Positions 22,650 to 29,307 of a stretch of DNA of 29,307 bases are shown here, piece after piece. Both the position numbers and the translations under genes were made by a program. The first letter of the stretch is position 1, and every line of letters starts with the position of its first letter. The notes beneath the pieces were generated by a model, which was not told the origin of the DNA, ran no database searches, and worked only from the letters and a program-made list of their open reading frames with translations. Origin of the DNA: Firmicutes bacterium UBA1426 (lineage in GTDB: Bacteria; Bacillota; Clostridia; Peptostreptococcales; Anaerovoracaceae); NCBI GenBank assembly GCA_002329675.1, contig DCUA01000217.1:16265-45571 (forward strand), given 5' to 3'.

Positions 22650-23567
22650 CTATTCGGACGAGTTTATGCGGCGATTATTTTCATCGGTTACCGTCACTAT
22701 GGTCCCTATCCTCGGTTTGTTGGAGAGGTAGACAAATCTCTTGAATACCCCTGTTGATACCAGATTTCCTATGGATGAGCGCAGCAGGTCATTGTAATCA
22801 CTCCCGTGGATCGTTGTCAGGAGTCCGACACCGGCACAGAGAGCCCCTTCAATACCCACAAGATCACCCGGCTTTCCTATCTCGTCAGTCGCTATGATCC
22901 TGGGAGACATTCCCCGAATCAGCATCAGCATACCTTCTCCCTTGGGGCACCCGTCCATGATATCCGTGCGATGACCCAGATCAAAGCTTGGAGAGCCGAG
23001 GTAACAGCCTGCTATCTCCGATCTTTCATCACAAACACCTATTCGAAAACCCAGTCCGCTCAAGTTTCGTATCAGATCTCTGAGCAGCGTAGTCTTGCCG
23101 CACATGGGTGGGGAAACGATGATCGTATGAAGAAAGTTTCCTTTTAGATCAAAGAGCCAGGGAAGCAAATGATCGGACACACCGATGATTTCACGACTTC
23201 TCCGCAGGTTCAGCGATGAAATGTCTTTGATTGCCTTGATCCGGCCATCTTCCAGTATGACCTTTCCACAAACACCCACACGATGTCCGCCTTCGATAGT
23301 TATGTAACCCTTTGACAGTTCATCCTGATAAGCATATGCAGAATGATTCATAACAGAATTGAAAATATCCTGTATCAGCTTGCTGTCAGTTGGCTGCCCG
23401 TACCTTCCCCCCAGGCAATACTCTCTGCCACCGGAGGAAAGTATGACTGGGCTTCCCGTGCGTATCCTTATTTCTTCGATCTGATCCTTTTGATTCGCCT
23501 GCAAGGACAAGATCTCCCGCTGCATATCGGAGGGCAGCTTGGCCAATATCTGCTCAATACCCCTCAT
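22650..23567 (-). CDS. spoIIIAA: Stage III sporulation protein AA (secretion-type ATPase)
   Basis: A 305-aa ATPase. Walker A is SPPMCGKTTLLRDL. Further family motifs are GYITIEGGHRVGVCGK, DLKGNFLHTI, GVCDERSEIAGCYLG and GMSPRIIATDEIGKPGD (Walker B). It resembles secretion ATPases and powers assembly of the SpoIIIA-SpoIIQ channel in the mother cell. The ATG at 23567 has AGGAGGTGA upstream, and a sigma-E-type promoter lies just before it. Confidence 0.96.
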   Translation of the reverse strand: MRGIEQILAKLPSDMQREILSLQANQKDQIEEIRIRTGSPVILSSGGREYCLGGRYGQPTDSKLIQDIFNSVMNHSAYAYQDELSKGYITIEGGHRVGVCGKVILEDGRIKAIKDISSLNLRRSREIIGVSDHLLPWLFDLKGNFLHTIIVSPPMCGKTTLLRDLIRNLSGLGFRIGVCDERSEIAGCYLGSPSFDLGHRTDIMDGCPKGEGMLMLIRGMSPRIIATDEIGKPGDLVGIEGALCAGVGLLTTIHGSDYNDLLRSSIGNLVSTGVFKRFVYLSNKPRIGTIVTVTDENNRRINSSE

Positions 23568-23585
23568 TCACTCACCTCCTGATCC

Positions 23586-23614
23586 ACTTTATGCTTGTAC
23601 CAGGCTTAATATTC
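23586..23614 (-). promoter_or_regulatory. Candidate sigma-E promoter of the spoIIIA operon
   Basis: On the minus strand GAATATT (23614-23608), 14-nt spacer and CATAAAGT (23593-23586) fit the sigma-E pattern (KMATATT, N14, CATACANT) with one mismatch in the -10. Transcription would start about 12 nt before the spoIIIAA ATG. The Bacillus spoIIIA operon is known to be sigma-E dependent, which agrees. Confidence 0.6.
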
Positions 23615-23616
23615 CC

Positions 23617-23799
23617 CCAGCCACAGAAACCCAGCCACGGGGACAGACCCCTTGGCTGAAAATGCCCCCGGAGGGACAGACCTTTTGGTCACTGAGATAA
23701 TAAAAGTGGCTGTTTTACAAGCTTTCGCCTGTAAAGCAGCCACGGGGTCTGTCCCTCTGGGTTAAAAAGCAGCCACGGGGTCAGTGCCCGTGGCTGGGT
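23617..23799. repeat. Intergenic cluster of AGCCAC/GGGGACAGACCCC-type repeats
   Basis: The word AGCCAC recurs at least four times, with the inverse GTGGCT at 23706 and within the terminator. Units include CAGCCACGGGGACAGACCCC...TGGCTG (23632-23658, nested hairpin), a 14-bp hairpin GTGGCTGTTTTACA/TGTAAAGCAGCCAC with one G-T pair (23706-23743) followed by GGGGTCTGTCCC, and the terminator hairpin below. The gene-free 232-nt spacer holds nothing else except the sigma-E promoter. Confidence 0.75.
23764..23796 (-). terminator. Intrinsic terminator after the CNNM/CorC gene
   Basis: On the minus strand CAGCCACGGG (23796-23787), 7-nt loop and CCCGTGGCTG (23779-23770), a perfect 10-bp stem followed by CTTTTT. 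It starts 4 nt after the stop codon and separates this gene from the sporulation operon. Confidence 0.85.
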
Positions 23800-25146
23800 T
23801 TATTCTTCTTCTGTTTCTTCTTTTGCTGGTGTAATGGTGAGTCTGACCTTTTCTATTCTACGATCGGATACTGCCTCGATCCTGAAGTTGAGGTTGTCCA
23901 CTATAATGACAGGATACTCCGCCAGGTCTGCTTCCGGGATCTCTCCCAGTTTTTCCAGCAGAAAGCCGCCTAATGTCTCACTGTTTTCCGATTCAAGATC
24001 CAGGTCAAGATTTTCATTCAAATCGTTCAGGGAGATCAATCCATCCAATAGATAAGTATTTTCATCGATCTGTACAAGCTCTTCGTCCTCCTCATCGAAT
24101 TCGTCATCGATATCGCCCATGATCTCCTCTACTAAATCCTCCATGGTAACGATACCTGAAAAACCGCCGTATTCATCAATGAGGATCGCAATATGTTGTT
24201 TGCTGCTCTGCAGATCCCGGAACAAATCATCTATGTTCTTGCTTTCCGGAATGAAATAGGGTTTTCTTAATATGTCTCTGATCTGGACATTTTCAAATCC
24301 TTTCTCCCAGGCAGCGATCAGGTAATCCTTTATGTTCAGAATACCGATGATGTTATCACTATCATCTTCATAAACAGGTATACGCGAATATCTCAGTTCC
24401 ATCAGCTCGTTGATATATTCTTCCTGCGGATCATCGATGTCAATGGTGAACACATCGGTTCGGGGAGTCATGACCTCATAGGCCAGCTTATCGTCGAAAG
24501 CAAAAATGCTGTTGATCATTTTGGCTCCGTCTTCCTTAAGGAATCCGGTTTCCTGACCCACCTCCACCATTGACTTGACTTCGTCCTCAGAATATCCGTC
24601 CTGTTCATTGATGATTCCCTGCTTTGTCAATTTCAGAAGAATCGTTACGGATGTGGAAAGAAGCCATACAAAGGGTGCAGTGATCCTGGAAATAAAAATG
24701 ATCGAACCCACTGTGAACCGTGCGATTTTAAGAGAATGCTGCAGTGCCATGCGCTTTGGATATAACTCTCCGAATACAAGGGTAAAATAGGAGAGCACTA
24801 CAGTAACCAAAACTACTGCTACTTGTGTTGGATATGGAATGTGAAGCTTGAGAAGATAGCCGGCTATGTCATCAGACATACCGGTAGCGGCCGACGCACT
24901 TGCAAGAAAGCCGGCTAAGGTAATGGCCACTTGAATCGTTGATAAAAAGCGGTTAGGGTTCTCCAAAAAATCAAGAATCAGTTTGGCCTTTTTATCGCCC
25001 TCCTGTGCCAGTATTTTAACCCTATTTTTGTTCACCGATACGATTGCCATCTCTGCAGATGCAAAGTAAGCATTAACCAGAATCAACACGGCCAGAAATA
25101 ACAGTTGCAAACTTACTGACATACTCGGGTCAGGACTGGGGTCCAT
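23800..25146 (-). CDS. CNNM/CorC (HlyC, TlyC)-type membrane protein with CBS domains
   Basis: A 448-aa protein: DUF21/CNNM membrane domain (residues 10-200, four hydrophobic segments with NAYFASAEMAIVSVNKNRV and FGELYPKRMAL), a CBS pair (about 215-330, with VMTPRTDVFTIDIDD, YSRIPVYEDDSDNIIGILNIKD, HIAILIDEYGGFSGIVTMEDLVEEIMG) and a C-terminal CorC_HlyC domain, ending in an acidic tail. Such proteins are linked to Mg2+ (or Co2+) export or homeostasis; the older name 'hemolysin' is not supported. The ATG at 25146 has AAGGAGG upstream, its own promoter at 25197-25205, and a terminator after it, so it is monocistronic. Confidence 0.92.
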   Translation of the reverse strand: MDPSPDPSMSVSLQLLFLAVLILVNAYFASAEMAIVSVNKNRVKILAQEGDKKAKLILDFLENPNRFLSTIQVAITLAGFLASASAATGMSDDIAGYLLKLHIPYPTQVAVVLVTVVLSYFTLVFGELYPKRMALQHSLKIARFTVGSIIFISRITAPFVWLLSTSVTILLKLTKQGIINEQDGYSEDEVKSMVEVGQETGFLKEDGAKMINSIFAFDDKLAYEVMTPRTDVFTIDIDDPQEEYINELMELRYSRIPVYEDDSDNIIGILNIKDYLIAAWEKGFENVQIRDILRKPYFIPESKNIDDLFRDLQSSKQHIAILIDEYGGFSGIVTMEDLVEEIMGDIDDEFDEEDEELVQIDENTYLLDGLISLNDLNENLDLDLESENSETLGGFLLEKLGEIPEADLAEYPVIIVDNLNFRIEAVSDRRIEKVRLTITPAKEETEEE

Positions 25147-25196
25147 TCATATTCCTCCTTAAAGTACTTTACAGATGTTTATACATATACAAAACT

Positions 25197-25205
25197 ATTA
25201 TACCA
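25197..25205 (-). promoter_or_regulatory. Extended -10 promoter of the CNNM/CorC gene
   Basis: On the minus strand TGG-TATAAT (25205-25197), an extended -10, directly after the trhP stop codon. The -35 region is poor. The leader of about 45 nt leads to AAGGAGG and the ATG at 25146. Confidence 0.5.
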
Positions 25206-26429
25206 CTACTTTGGTCTCGCGACCATACAATTTTCCAAAACCGGATATTTTGTCCTGATTTTCAGAATCTGCTGTGCATGGGGCGCACTTTCCAGTAAAA
25301 CACCATCCTCATCTTCCATGTAATCCAAGGTCTGTGTAAAGGTCTCGATACCCGGTCCGGTTATCTCGATCGTATCTCCTAAGGACATTTTGTTACGTTG
25401 CTCCACTGTAGCAAGCTGTGTTTCCGGATCATACTCCTTAATGAGTCCGGTAAAATCATAATCCCTGATATATTGACTGCTTTCGTAGTTCTGATCTTCT
25501 TCGTTGGGCTTTCCGAAATAGAAGCCTGTAGTATACAGTCTGTGGCTCGCCTTTCCGATTTCGTCAAGCCAGCTTTCACGGAATATCCAGTCATTCCCTT
25601 CCTGATAAAAGGCATCGATTGCCTTTCTGTATGCTCCCGTCACTGCGGCCACATAATAGATACTCTTAATTCTGCCTTCGATTTTCAAAGAATCCAATCC
25701 GGCAGCTGCAAGCTCCGGAATGTATCGTATCATACACAGATCCTTGGAGTTGAAGATATAGGTCCCCCGTTCATCCTCGAAAACAGGATAATATTCCCCT
25801 GGCCGCTTGTCTTCTACGACACTGTAATGCCATCTGCAGGGGTGAGCGCATTCTCCCCTGTTGGCATCTCTTCCTGCCATGTAGTTGGAGAGCAAACATC
25901 TTCCCGAATAGGAGATGCACATGGCTCCGTGAACAAAGGCTTCCAACTCCAATGTATCCGGCGTGCTTTGCCTGATTTCTGCAATTTCCTTTAATGAGAG
26001 CTCTCTGGCCAATACGATACGCTTTATCCCCTGCTTGTGCCAATAAAGAGCTGATAATTTGTTCGTTGTGTTCGCCTGTGTGCTCAGATGAAGTGTGGCC
26101 TTTGGGCGATGTTCCCGCATCCACTGAAGTATACCCGGATCCGAGACCAAAAAAGCGTCTATGGGCAGGTCTTTGATTTCTTCCATATACTTTTCAAAGC
26201 CATCAATGTCCTCATTATGAGCAAAGATATTCAATGTCAGGTAGAGTTTTCTGTTTCTGCTGTGTGCATAAGAGAGCCCCTCGGTTAATTGTTCCGTAGT
26301 AAAGTTACGGGAACCTGATCGCAGACCAAATCGTTCGCCTCCGCAATATACAGCATCCGCACCGTAATCGATAGCAATTTTAAGTTTTTCAAGATCTCCC
26401 GCAGGAGCCAATAATTCAATCTTCTTCAT
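25206..26429 (-). CDS. trhP: Peptidase U32 family tRNA hydroxylation protein TrhP
   Basis: A 407-aa U32-family protein. The signature EAFVHGAMCISYSGRCLLSNYMAGRDANRGECAHPC supplies four cysteines (C171, C178, C194, C198) that in relatives hold an iron-sulfur cluster. In Bacillus, TrhP proteins (YrrN/YrrO) use prephenate to make 5-hydroxyuridine at U34 of tRNA, and YrrM methylates it; the genes follow mltG (yrrL). The same order mltG-trmR-trhP is present here, which argues for the tRNA role rather than protease activity. Bacillus has two copies and this locus has one. The start is 1 nt after the trmR stop, with AAGGA upstream. Confidence 0.85.
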   Translation of the reverse strand: MKKIELLAPAGDLEKLKIAIDYGADAVYCGGERFGLRSGSRNFTTEQLTEGLSYAHSRNRKLYLTLNIFAHNEDIDGFEKYMEEIKDLPIDAFLVSDPGILQWMREHRPKATLHLSTQANTTNKLSALYWHKQGIKRIVLARELSLKEIAEIRQSTPDTLELEAFVHGAMCISYSGRCLLSNYMAGRDANRGECAHPCRWHYSVVEDKRPGEYYPVFEDERGTYIFNSKDLCMIRYIPELAAAGLDSLKIEGRIKSIYYVAAVTGAYRKAIDAFYQEGNDWIFRESWLDEIGKASHRLYTTGFYFGKPNEEDQNYESSQYIRDYDFTGLIKEYDPETQLATVEQRNKMSLGDTIEITGPGIETFTQTLDYMEDEDGVLLESAPHAQQILKIRTKYPVLENCMVARPK

Positions 26430-26430
26430 T

Positions 26431-27114
26431 TTATCCTTCTATAACGCTTATGGCTAATCCGTCTCCCACAGACATAACTGTCGTGATTACACCGGGAACC
26501 TCAGTGACATGGTTTAAGTATGCACGCATACGGTTGACGATGGTTTTGTTCCTCCTTGTGTCCAGATATTCATCGGCTGCTGTCATTGCCTTGAACAGAA
26601 TGTTATCCGCAACGATAATCGTTCCTGGTTCCCATAACGGCTTACACAGCTCCCAAACTTCCAGATAGTGTCCTTTTGCACCGTCGATAAAAATGAAATC
26701 AAAGGTTTTCGGGGCCTTTGATTCCGATTGCAGCTCTCTTAATGTTTCAAGAGCGTCTCCCTGTATCAATCGAATTCGGTTGCTTTGCTCTGCTTCTTCG
26801 AAGTTGCGCGCTGCTTCTCTGCAAGAGTTCTCTGAAAGTTCCAGAGTAGTGATATGATCCACATTGCCGGACATAGCAAAGCAAAGTGTGGAGTAACCCA
26901 CAGCGGTGCCGATTTCCAGCACATTTTTCGGCTTCTTGATCTGGAGCAGAGTCAACAGAACAGTCTCTATTTCCTTTCGGATCACTGGGATATTCCTTGC
27001 TTCCGCTTCGGCACGAAGCCTTCCCAGAAAAGGATTCAAGGGCTTATATAGCCCTTGGATGTATGCAGTTACTTTTTGATCGGTAATTTCCATAATAATA
27101 TTATTGTCAATCAA
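26431..27114 (-). CDS. trmR: O-methyltransferase, tRNA 5-hydroxyuridine methyltransferase
   Basis: A class I SAM methyltransferase of the COMT/YrrM type. Seen: NVLEIGTAVGYSTLCFA (SAM loop), GDALETLREL, FDFIFIDGAKGHYLEVWE (metal-binding Asp) and IIVADNILF. The mltG-trmR-trhP order supports the TrmR role, converting 5-hydroxyuridine 34 to 5-methoxyuridine. The frame opens with TTG at 27114, overlapping the mltG end by 8 nt. An ATG at 27093 (220 aa) fits the family start better. Neither has a good ribosome site. Confidence 0.85.
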   Translation of the reverse strand: MIDNNIIMEITDQKVTAYIQGLYKPLNPFLGRLRAEAEARNIPVIRKEIETVLLTLLQIKKPKNVLEIGTAVGYSTLCFAMSGNVDHITTLELSENSCREAARNFEEAEQSNRIRLIQGDALETLRELQSESKAPKTFDFIFIDGAKGHYLEVWELCKPLWEPGTIIVADNILFKAMTAADEYLDTRRNKTIVNRMRAYLNHVTEVPGVITTVMSVGDGLAISVIEG

Positions 27115-28138
27115 TGTAGATTGCTTTGTTTCTTAAATGCTCCTCATAGGTTACGGAAAAGACATGGGAACCGTCGCCTTTCGCGAGGAAATACAGGTAA
27201 TCGGTCTCTTCCGGCCATAGAACGGCATTGATAGACTCAATGCCCGGTGAGCAAATTGGTGTAGGAGGTAAACCGGCATTCAAATATGTATTATAAGGTG
27301 ACTTGATCTGGGTGTCCGCAATGCTGAGAACCGGCTTTTGCTCTCCTAATATATATTGAACTGTAGCGCATGACTGAAGAGGCATGCCGATTCTAAGCCG
27401 GTGTTGGAAGACTCCTGCGATTATCGGGCGATCTTCCGACACAACAGCTTCCCTTTCAACTATGGATGCAAGAATCATGACTTCTTTCAGGCTGAGCTCC
27501 AGCTCCTGCATTCGCTTAATATGCTCTTCTGTGAATACAGTATTGAACTGGGAGAGCATTTTGCCGATGATCTCTTTCTCCGTAGCGTTTACAAATATCT
27601 CGTAGGTTTCCGGGTAGAGATACCCTTCCAGCCTGTTTTCCCCTTCTTCCAGACCTTCCACGAACCAGTAATCGAACTCACCTTTTTCGATTTCCTTAAA
27701 AAAGGTCTCTCTGTCTATGAGCCCCTGGGCCTCCAAAGCATCGGCTGTTCGTCTCAGATCATAGCCTTCCGGGATCGTAAAGCGGGTTGTGCTGTCACGA
27801 CCAGCCAGCAGATGTTCTATGATCTGATCCATGGACATGCCGGGACTCAGATAATACTCCCCTGCTCTGAACTTTCCATCGTAGCCTTCCAATTTCGATT
27901 TCAAACGAAATACAAAGGCATCGGAAATCAACCCATGTGATTCCAACAACTCACCGATACCGTTAGTACTTGTACCTCTGGGCACCGTCACCAAAACGGT
28001 TTCTTCGTTTCCCGGATCGATCGGACCACTGCCTTTGCCGAGCCAGTTCATAAAGAGCATTCCGCTCAGCAATAGAATCATCAGAACCAATACGAGAATA
28101 AAAGCTATAAATCTTCTCTTTACTTTGATGCGAATCAT
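27107..28138 (-). CDS. mltG: Endolytic murein transglycosylase MltG
   Basis: A 343-aa protein with a cytoplasmic basic tip, one membrane segment (about 11-33), a LysM-like region, and the YceG catalytic domain. The catalytic-site segment ASIVEREAV with its Glu, plus SPYNTYLNAGLPPTPICSPG near the C-terminus, are the hallmarks. MltG cuts nascent glycan strands and so sets their length. The ATG at 28138 has AAGGTAG upstream, 20 nt after the efp stop. It leads into trmR. Confidence 0.96.
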   Translation of the reverse strand: MIRIKVKRRFIAFILVLVLMILLLSGMLFMNWLGKGSGPIDPGNEETVLVTVPRGTSTNGIGELLESHGLISDAFVFRLKSKLEGYDGKFRAGEYYLSPGMSMDQIIEHLLAGRDSTTRFTIPEGYDLRRTADALEAQGLIDRETFFKEIEKGEFDYWFVEGLEEGENRLEGYLYPETYEIFVNATEKEIIGKMLSQFNTVFTEEHIKRMQELELSLKEVMILASIVEREAVVSEDRPIIAGVFQHRLRIGMPLQSCATVQYILGEQKPVLSIADTQIKSPYNTYLNAGLPPTPICSPGIESINAVLWPEETDYLYFLAKGDGSHVFSVTYEEHLRNKAIYID

Positions 28139-28158
28139 GTTCTACCTTACCGGGACTA

Positions 28159-28719
28159 TTACTTGGAACGAGACAAGTATTCGCCTGATCTTGTATCGAT
28201 TTGGATAACTTCGCCCTCTTCTATGAAAATAGGGACCTGGATCACAGCGCCGGTTTCAACGGTTGCTGCCTTTGTTACATTGGTTGCGGTGTCACCTTTT
28301 ACACCCGGTTCCGTTTCGATGACTTTCAGGTTTACAAAGTTTGGTGGCTCAACAGAAAAAGCGTTTCCTTTGTAGAACTTTATAGTCGCGTTATCATTTT
28401 CCCTGATGTAAAGCATGGCATCTTCTACCTGATCAGCCATGAGCGGTACCTGTTCAAAGCTCTCCTGATCCATGAAATAATAGAGCTCCCCGTCAGTGTA
28501 AAGATACTGCATCTGCTTGGTTTCAATGTGTGCTTTGGGGAACTTATCGTTCGGATTGAAAGCTTCTTCCCTCGTTGCACCGGTTAAGATGTTCTTGTAT
28601 TTCGTTCTTACGAAGGCGGCACCTTTTCCTGGTTTTACATGCTGAAAATCCAGGATGATGTGGGGCTCTCCGTTGATCTCGAAGGTGTTTCCTTTTCTAA
28701 AATCACTTGCATAAATCAT
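28159..28719 (-). CDS. efp: Elongation factor P
   Basis: A 186-aa three-domain EF-P. The loop [10 protein letters not shown] carries Lys32, the residue that is modified in many bacteria and reaches the peptidyl-transferase centre. The C-terminus GEYLSRSK is normal. EF-P relieves stalling at polyproline. The ATG at 28719 has GGAGG 9 nt upstream. It follows the aminopeptidase gene by 27 nt, the same pairing as in many Firmicutes. No known lysine-modification gene is in the window. Confidence 0.98.
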   Translation of the reverse strand: MIYASDFRKGNTFEINGEPHIILDFQHVKPGKGAAFVRTKYKNILTGATREEAFNPNDKFPKAHIETKQMQYLYTDGELYYFMDQESFEQVPLMADQVEDAMLYIRENDNATIKFYKGNAFSVEPPNFVNLKVIETEPGVKGDTATNVTKAATVETGAVIQVPIFIEEGEVIQIDTRSGEYLSRSK

Positions 28720-28746
28720 TGATGTATTCCTCCAGTATAGAATAGT

Positions 28747-29307
28747 TTATACTACAATCAACTCTTTGTCCGATTTGACAAGATTTATTATACCTGATGC
28801 TGTCACGATTGCCAAGTCTTCAATACGTACGCCGAATTGTTTCGGAAGGTAGATACCCGGTTCTATAGTTACGATCATATTCTCTTCCAGAACTTCATCG
28901 CTTCGTGCATTCAAGGTTGGTGCTTCATGTATCTCCAGTCCCACTCCATGACCGGTACCGTGACCGAAGAACTCGCCATACCCTGCATCTGTTATGATAT
29001 CTCTGCAGGCTTTATCTGCGTCCCGGCAGGACAGTCCCTGGCGAATGGCGTCACATCCGTTCTTTTGCGCCTCCAGGACTATGTTGTATACTTCTTTCTG
29101 CTCCTGGGAAACCTTTCCAAGAGCCACTGTCCTTGTCATGTCCGAGCAATAGCCGTCTACGATACAGCCGAAATCCATAGTAATGAAATCGCCTTTCTCC
29201 AGCTTTTTCTCCGAAGGCACTCCGTGTGGAAGAGATGTCCGAACGCCGGAAACCAGGATCGTATCGAAGGAAAGTGCCTGGGCACCCTCCTTTCTCAGGA
29301 ACATTTC
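28747..29307 (-). CDS. Xaa-Pro aminopeptidase (M24 family), N-terminus beyond window
   Basis: The C-terminal catalytic (pita-bread) domain of a metallopeptidase that removes residues before proline. The frame is open to the window edge, so 186 residues are seen. Dinuclear metal ligands are visible: the Asp in TMDFGC, the Asp in YCSDMTRT, the His in FGHGTGHGVG, the Glu in TIEPGIY and the Glu in RIEDLAIV. Family members have about 350 aa, so roughly half is missing on the right. An internal Met at 29304 is not the start, because conserved family sequence runs on before it. It pairs with efp, both linked to proline. Confidence 0.92.
   Translation of the reverse strand, partial: EMFLRKEGAQALSFDTILVSGVRTSLPHGVPSEKKLEKGDFITMDFGCIVDGYCSDMTRTVALGKVSQEQKEVYNIVLEAQKNGCDAIRQGLSCRDADKACRDIITDAGYGEFFGHGTGHGVGLEIHEAPTLNARSDEVLEENMIVTIEPGIYLPKQFGVRIEDLAIVTASGIINLVKSDKELIVV

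Noticed and set aside
23632..23796. CRISPR array
   Set aside because: Repeats are palindromic words with irregular spacing and no uniform spacers; no cas genes.

Overview
The window is a chromosomal segment of an endospore-forming Clostridia-type Firmicute; genus cannot be fixed from the sequence. The evidence is a complete spoIIIAA-AH operon, Shine-Dalgarno sites of the AGGAGG type, a YneA-like SOS gene beside GAAC-N4-GTTC boxes, and a core gene order (yqhY/asp23-nusB-xseA-xseB-ispA-dxs-tlyA, then mutS-mutL-miaA) typical of the group. Every supported gene is on the minus strand, so transcription runs from high to low coordinates.

Reading in the direction of transcription: 29307-25206 holds the 3' part of a proline aminopeptidase (pepP/pepQ type), efp, mltG, and a trmR-trhP pair predicted to make 5-methoxyuridine at tRNA position 34. 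25146-23800 is a CNNM/CorC-type membrane protein ending in a clear terminator. 23799-23568 is a repeat-rich spacer whose last part looks like a sigma-E promoter for the spoIIIA operon (23567-18871). A strong sigma-A promoter (18839-18867) then starts a tightly packed housekeeping run: asp23/yqhY, nusB, xseA, xseB, ispA, dxs, tlyA, mutS, mutL, miaA, a tyrosine recombinase, a methionine gamma-lyase family (aluminium resistance) PLP enzyme and a TVP38/DedA-type membrane protein. At 4242-3788 comes a short LysM membrane protein whose promoter carries three LexA-box-like sites spaced exactly 29 bp apart, so it is probably the SOS division inhibitor YneA. lexA, its usual divergent neighbour, is not here.

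The leftmost 3.5 kb (1-3504) is different. It is AT-richer in its distal part and its small genes are phage-like. It encodes a 68-aa protein, a 219-aa charged protein, a small HAD-fold protein, two divergent QueC-like PP-loop enzymes, and at the window edge a TGT-fold protein of the DpdA/queuine tRNA-ribosyltransferase superfamily. That last ORF is open to the window end (1-734). The set looks like a phage-type 7-deazaguanine nucleic-acid modification cassette, or a related QueC+TGT defence module. It is the most interesting part of the window. A palindrome-dense spacer (3505-3787) separates it from the chromosomal core. A leader upstream of the HAD gene can fold so as to mask the ribosome binding site.

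Apart from the spacers described at 3505-3787, 4091-4242 and 23568-23799, genes abut or overlap and there is no gene-free stretch above 300 bases. No tRNA, rRNA, CRISPR array, transposase or IS was seen.
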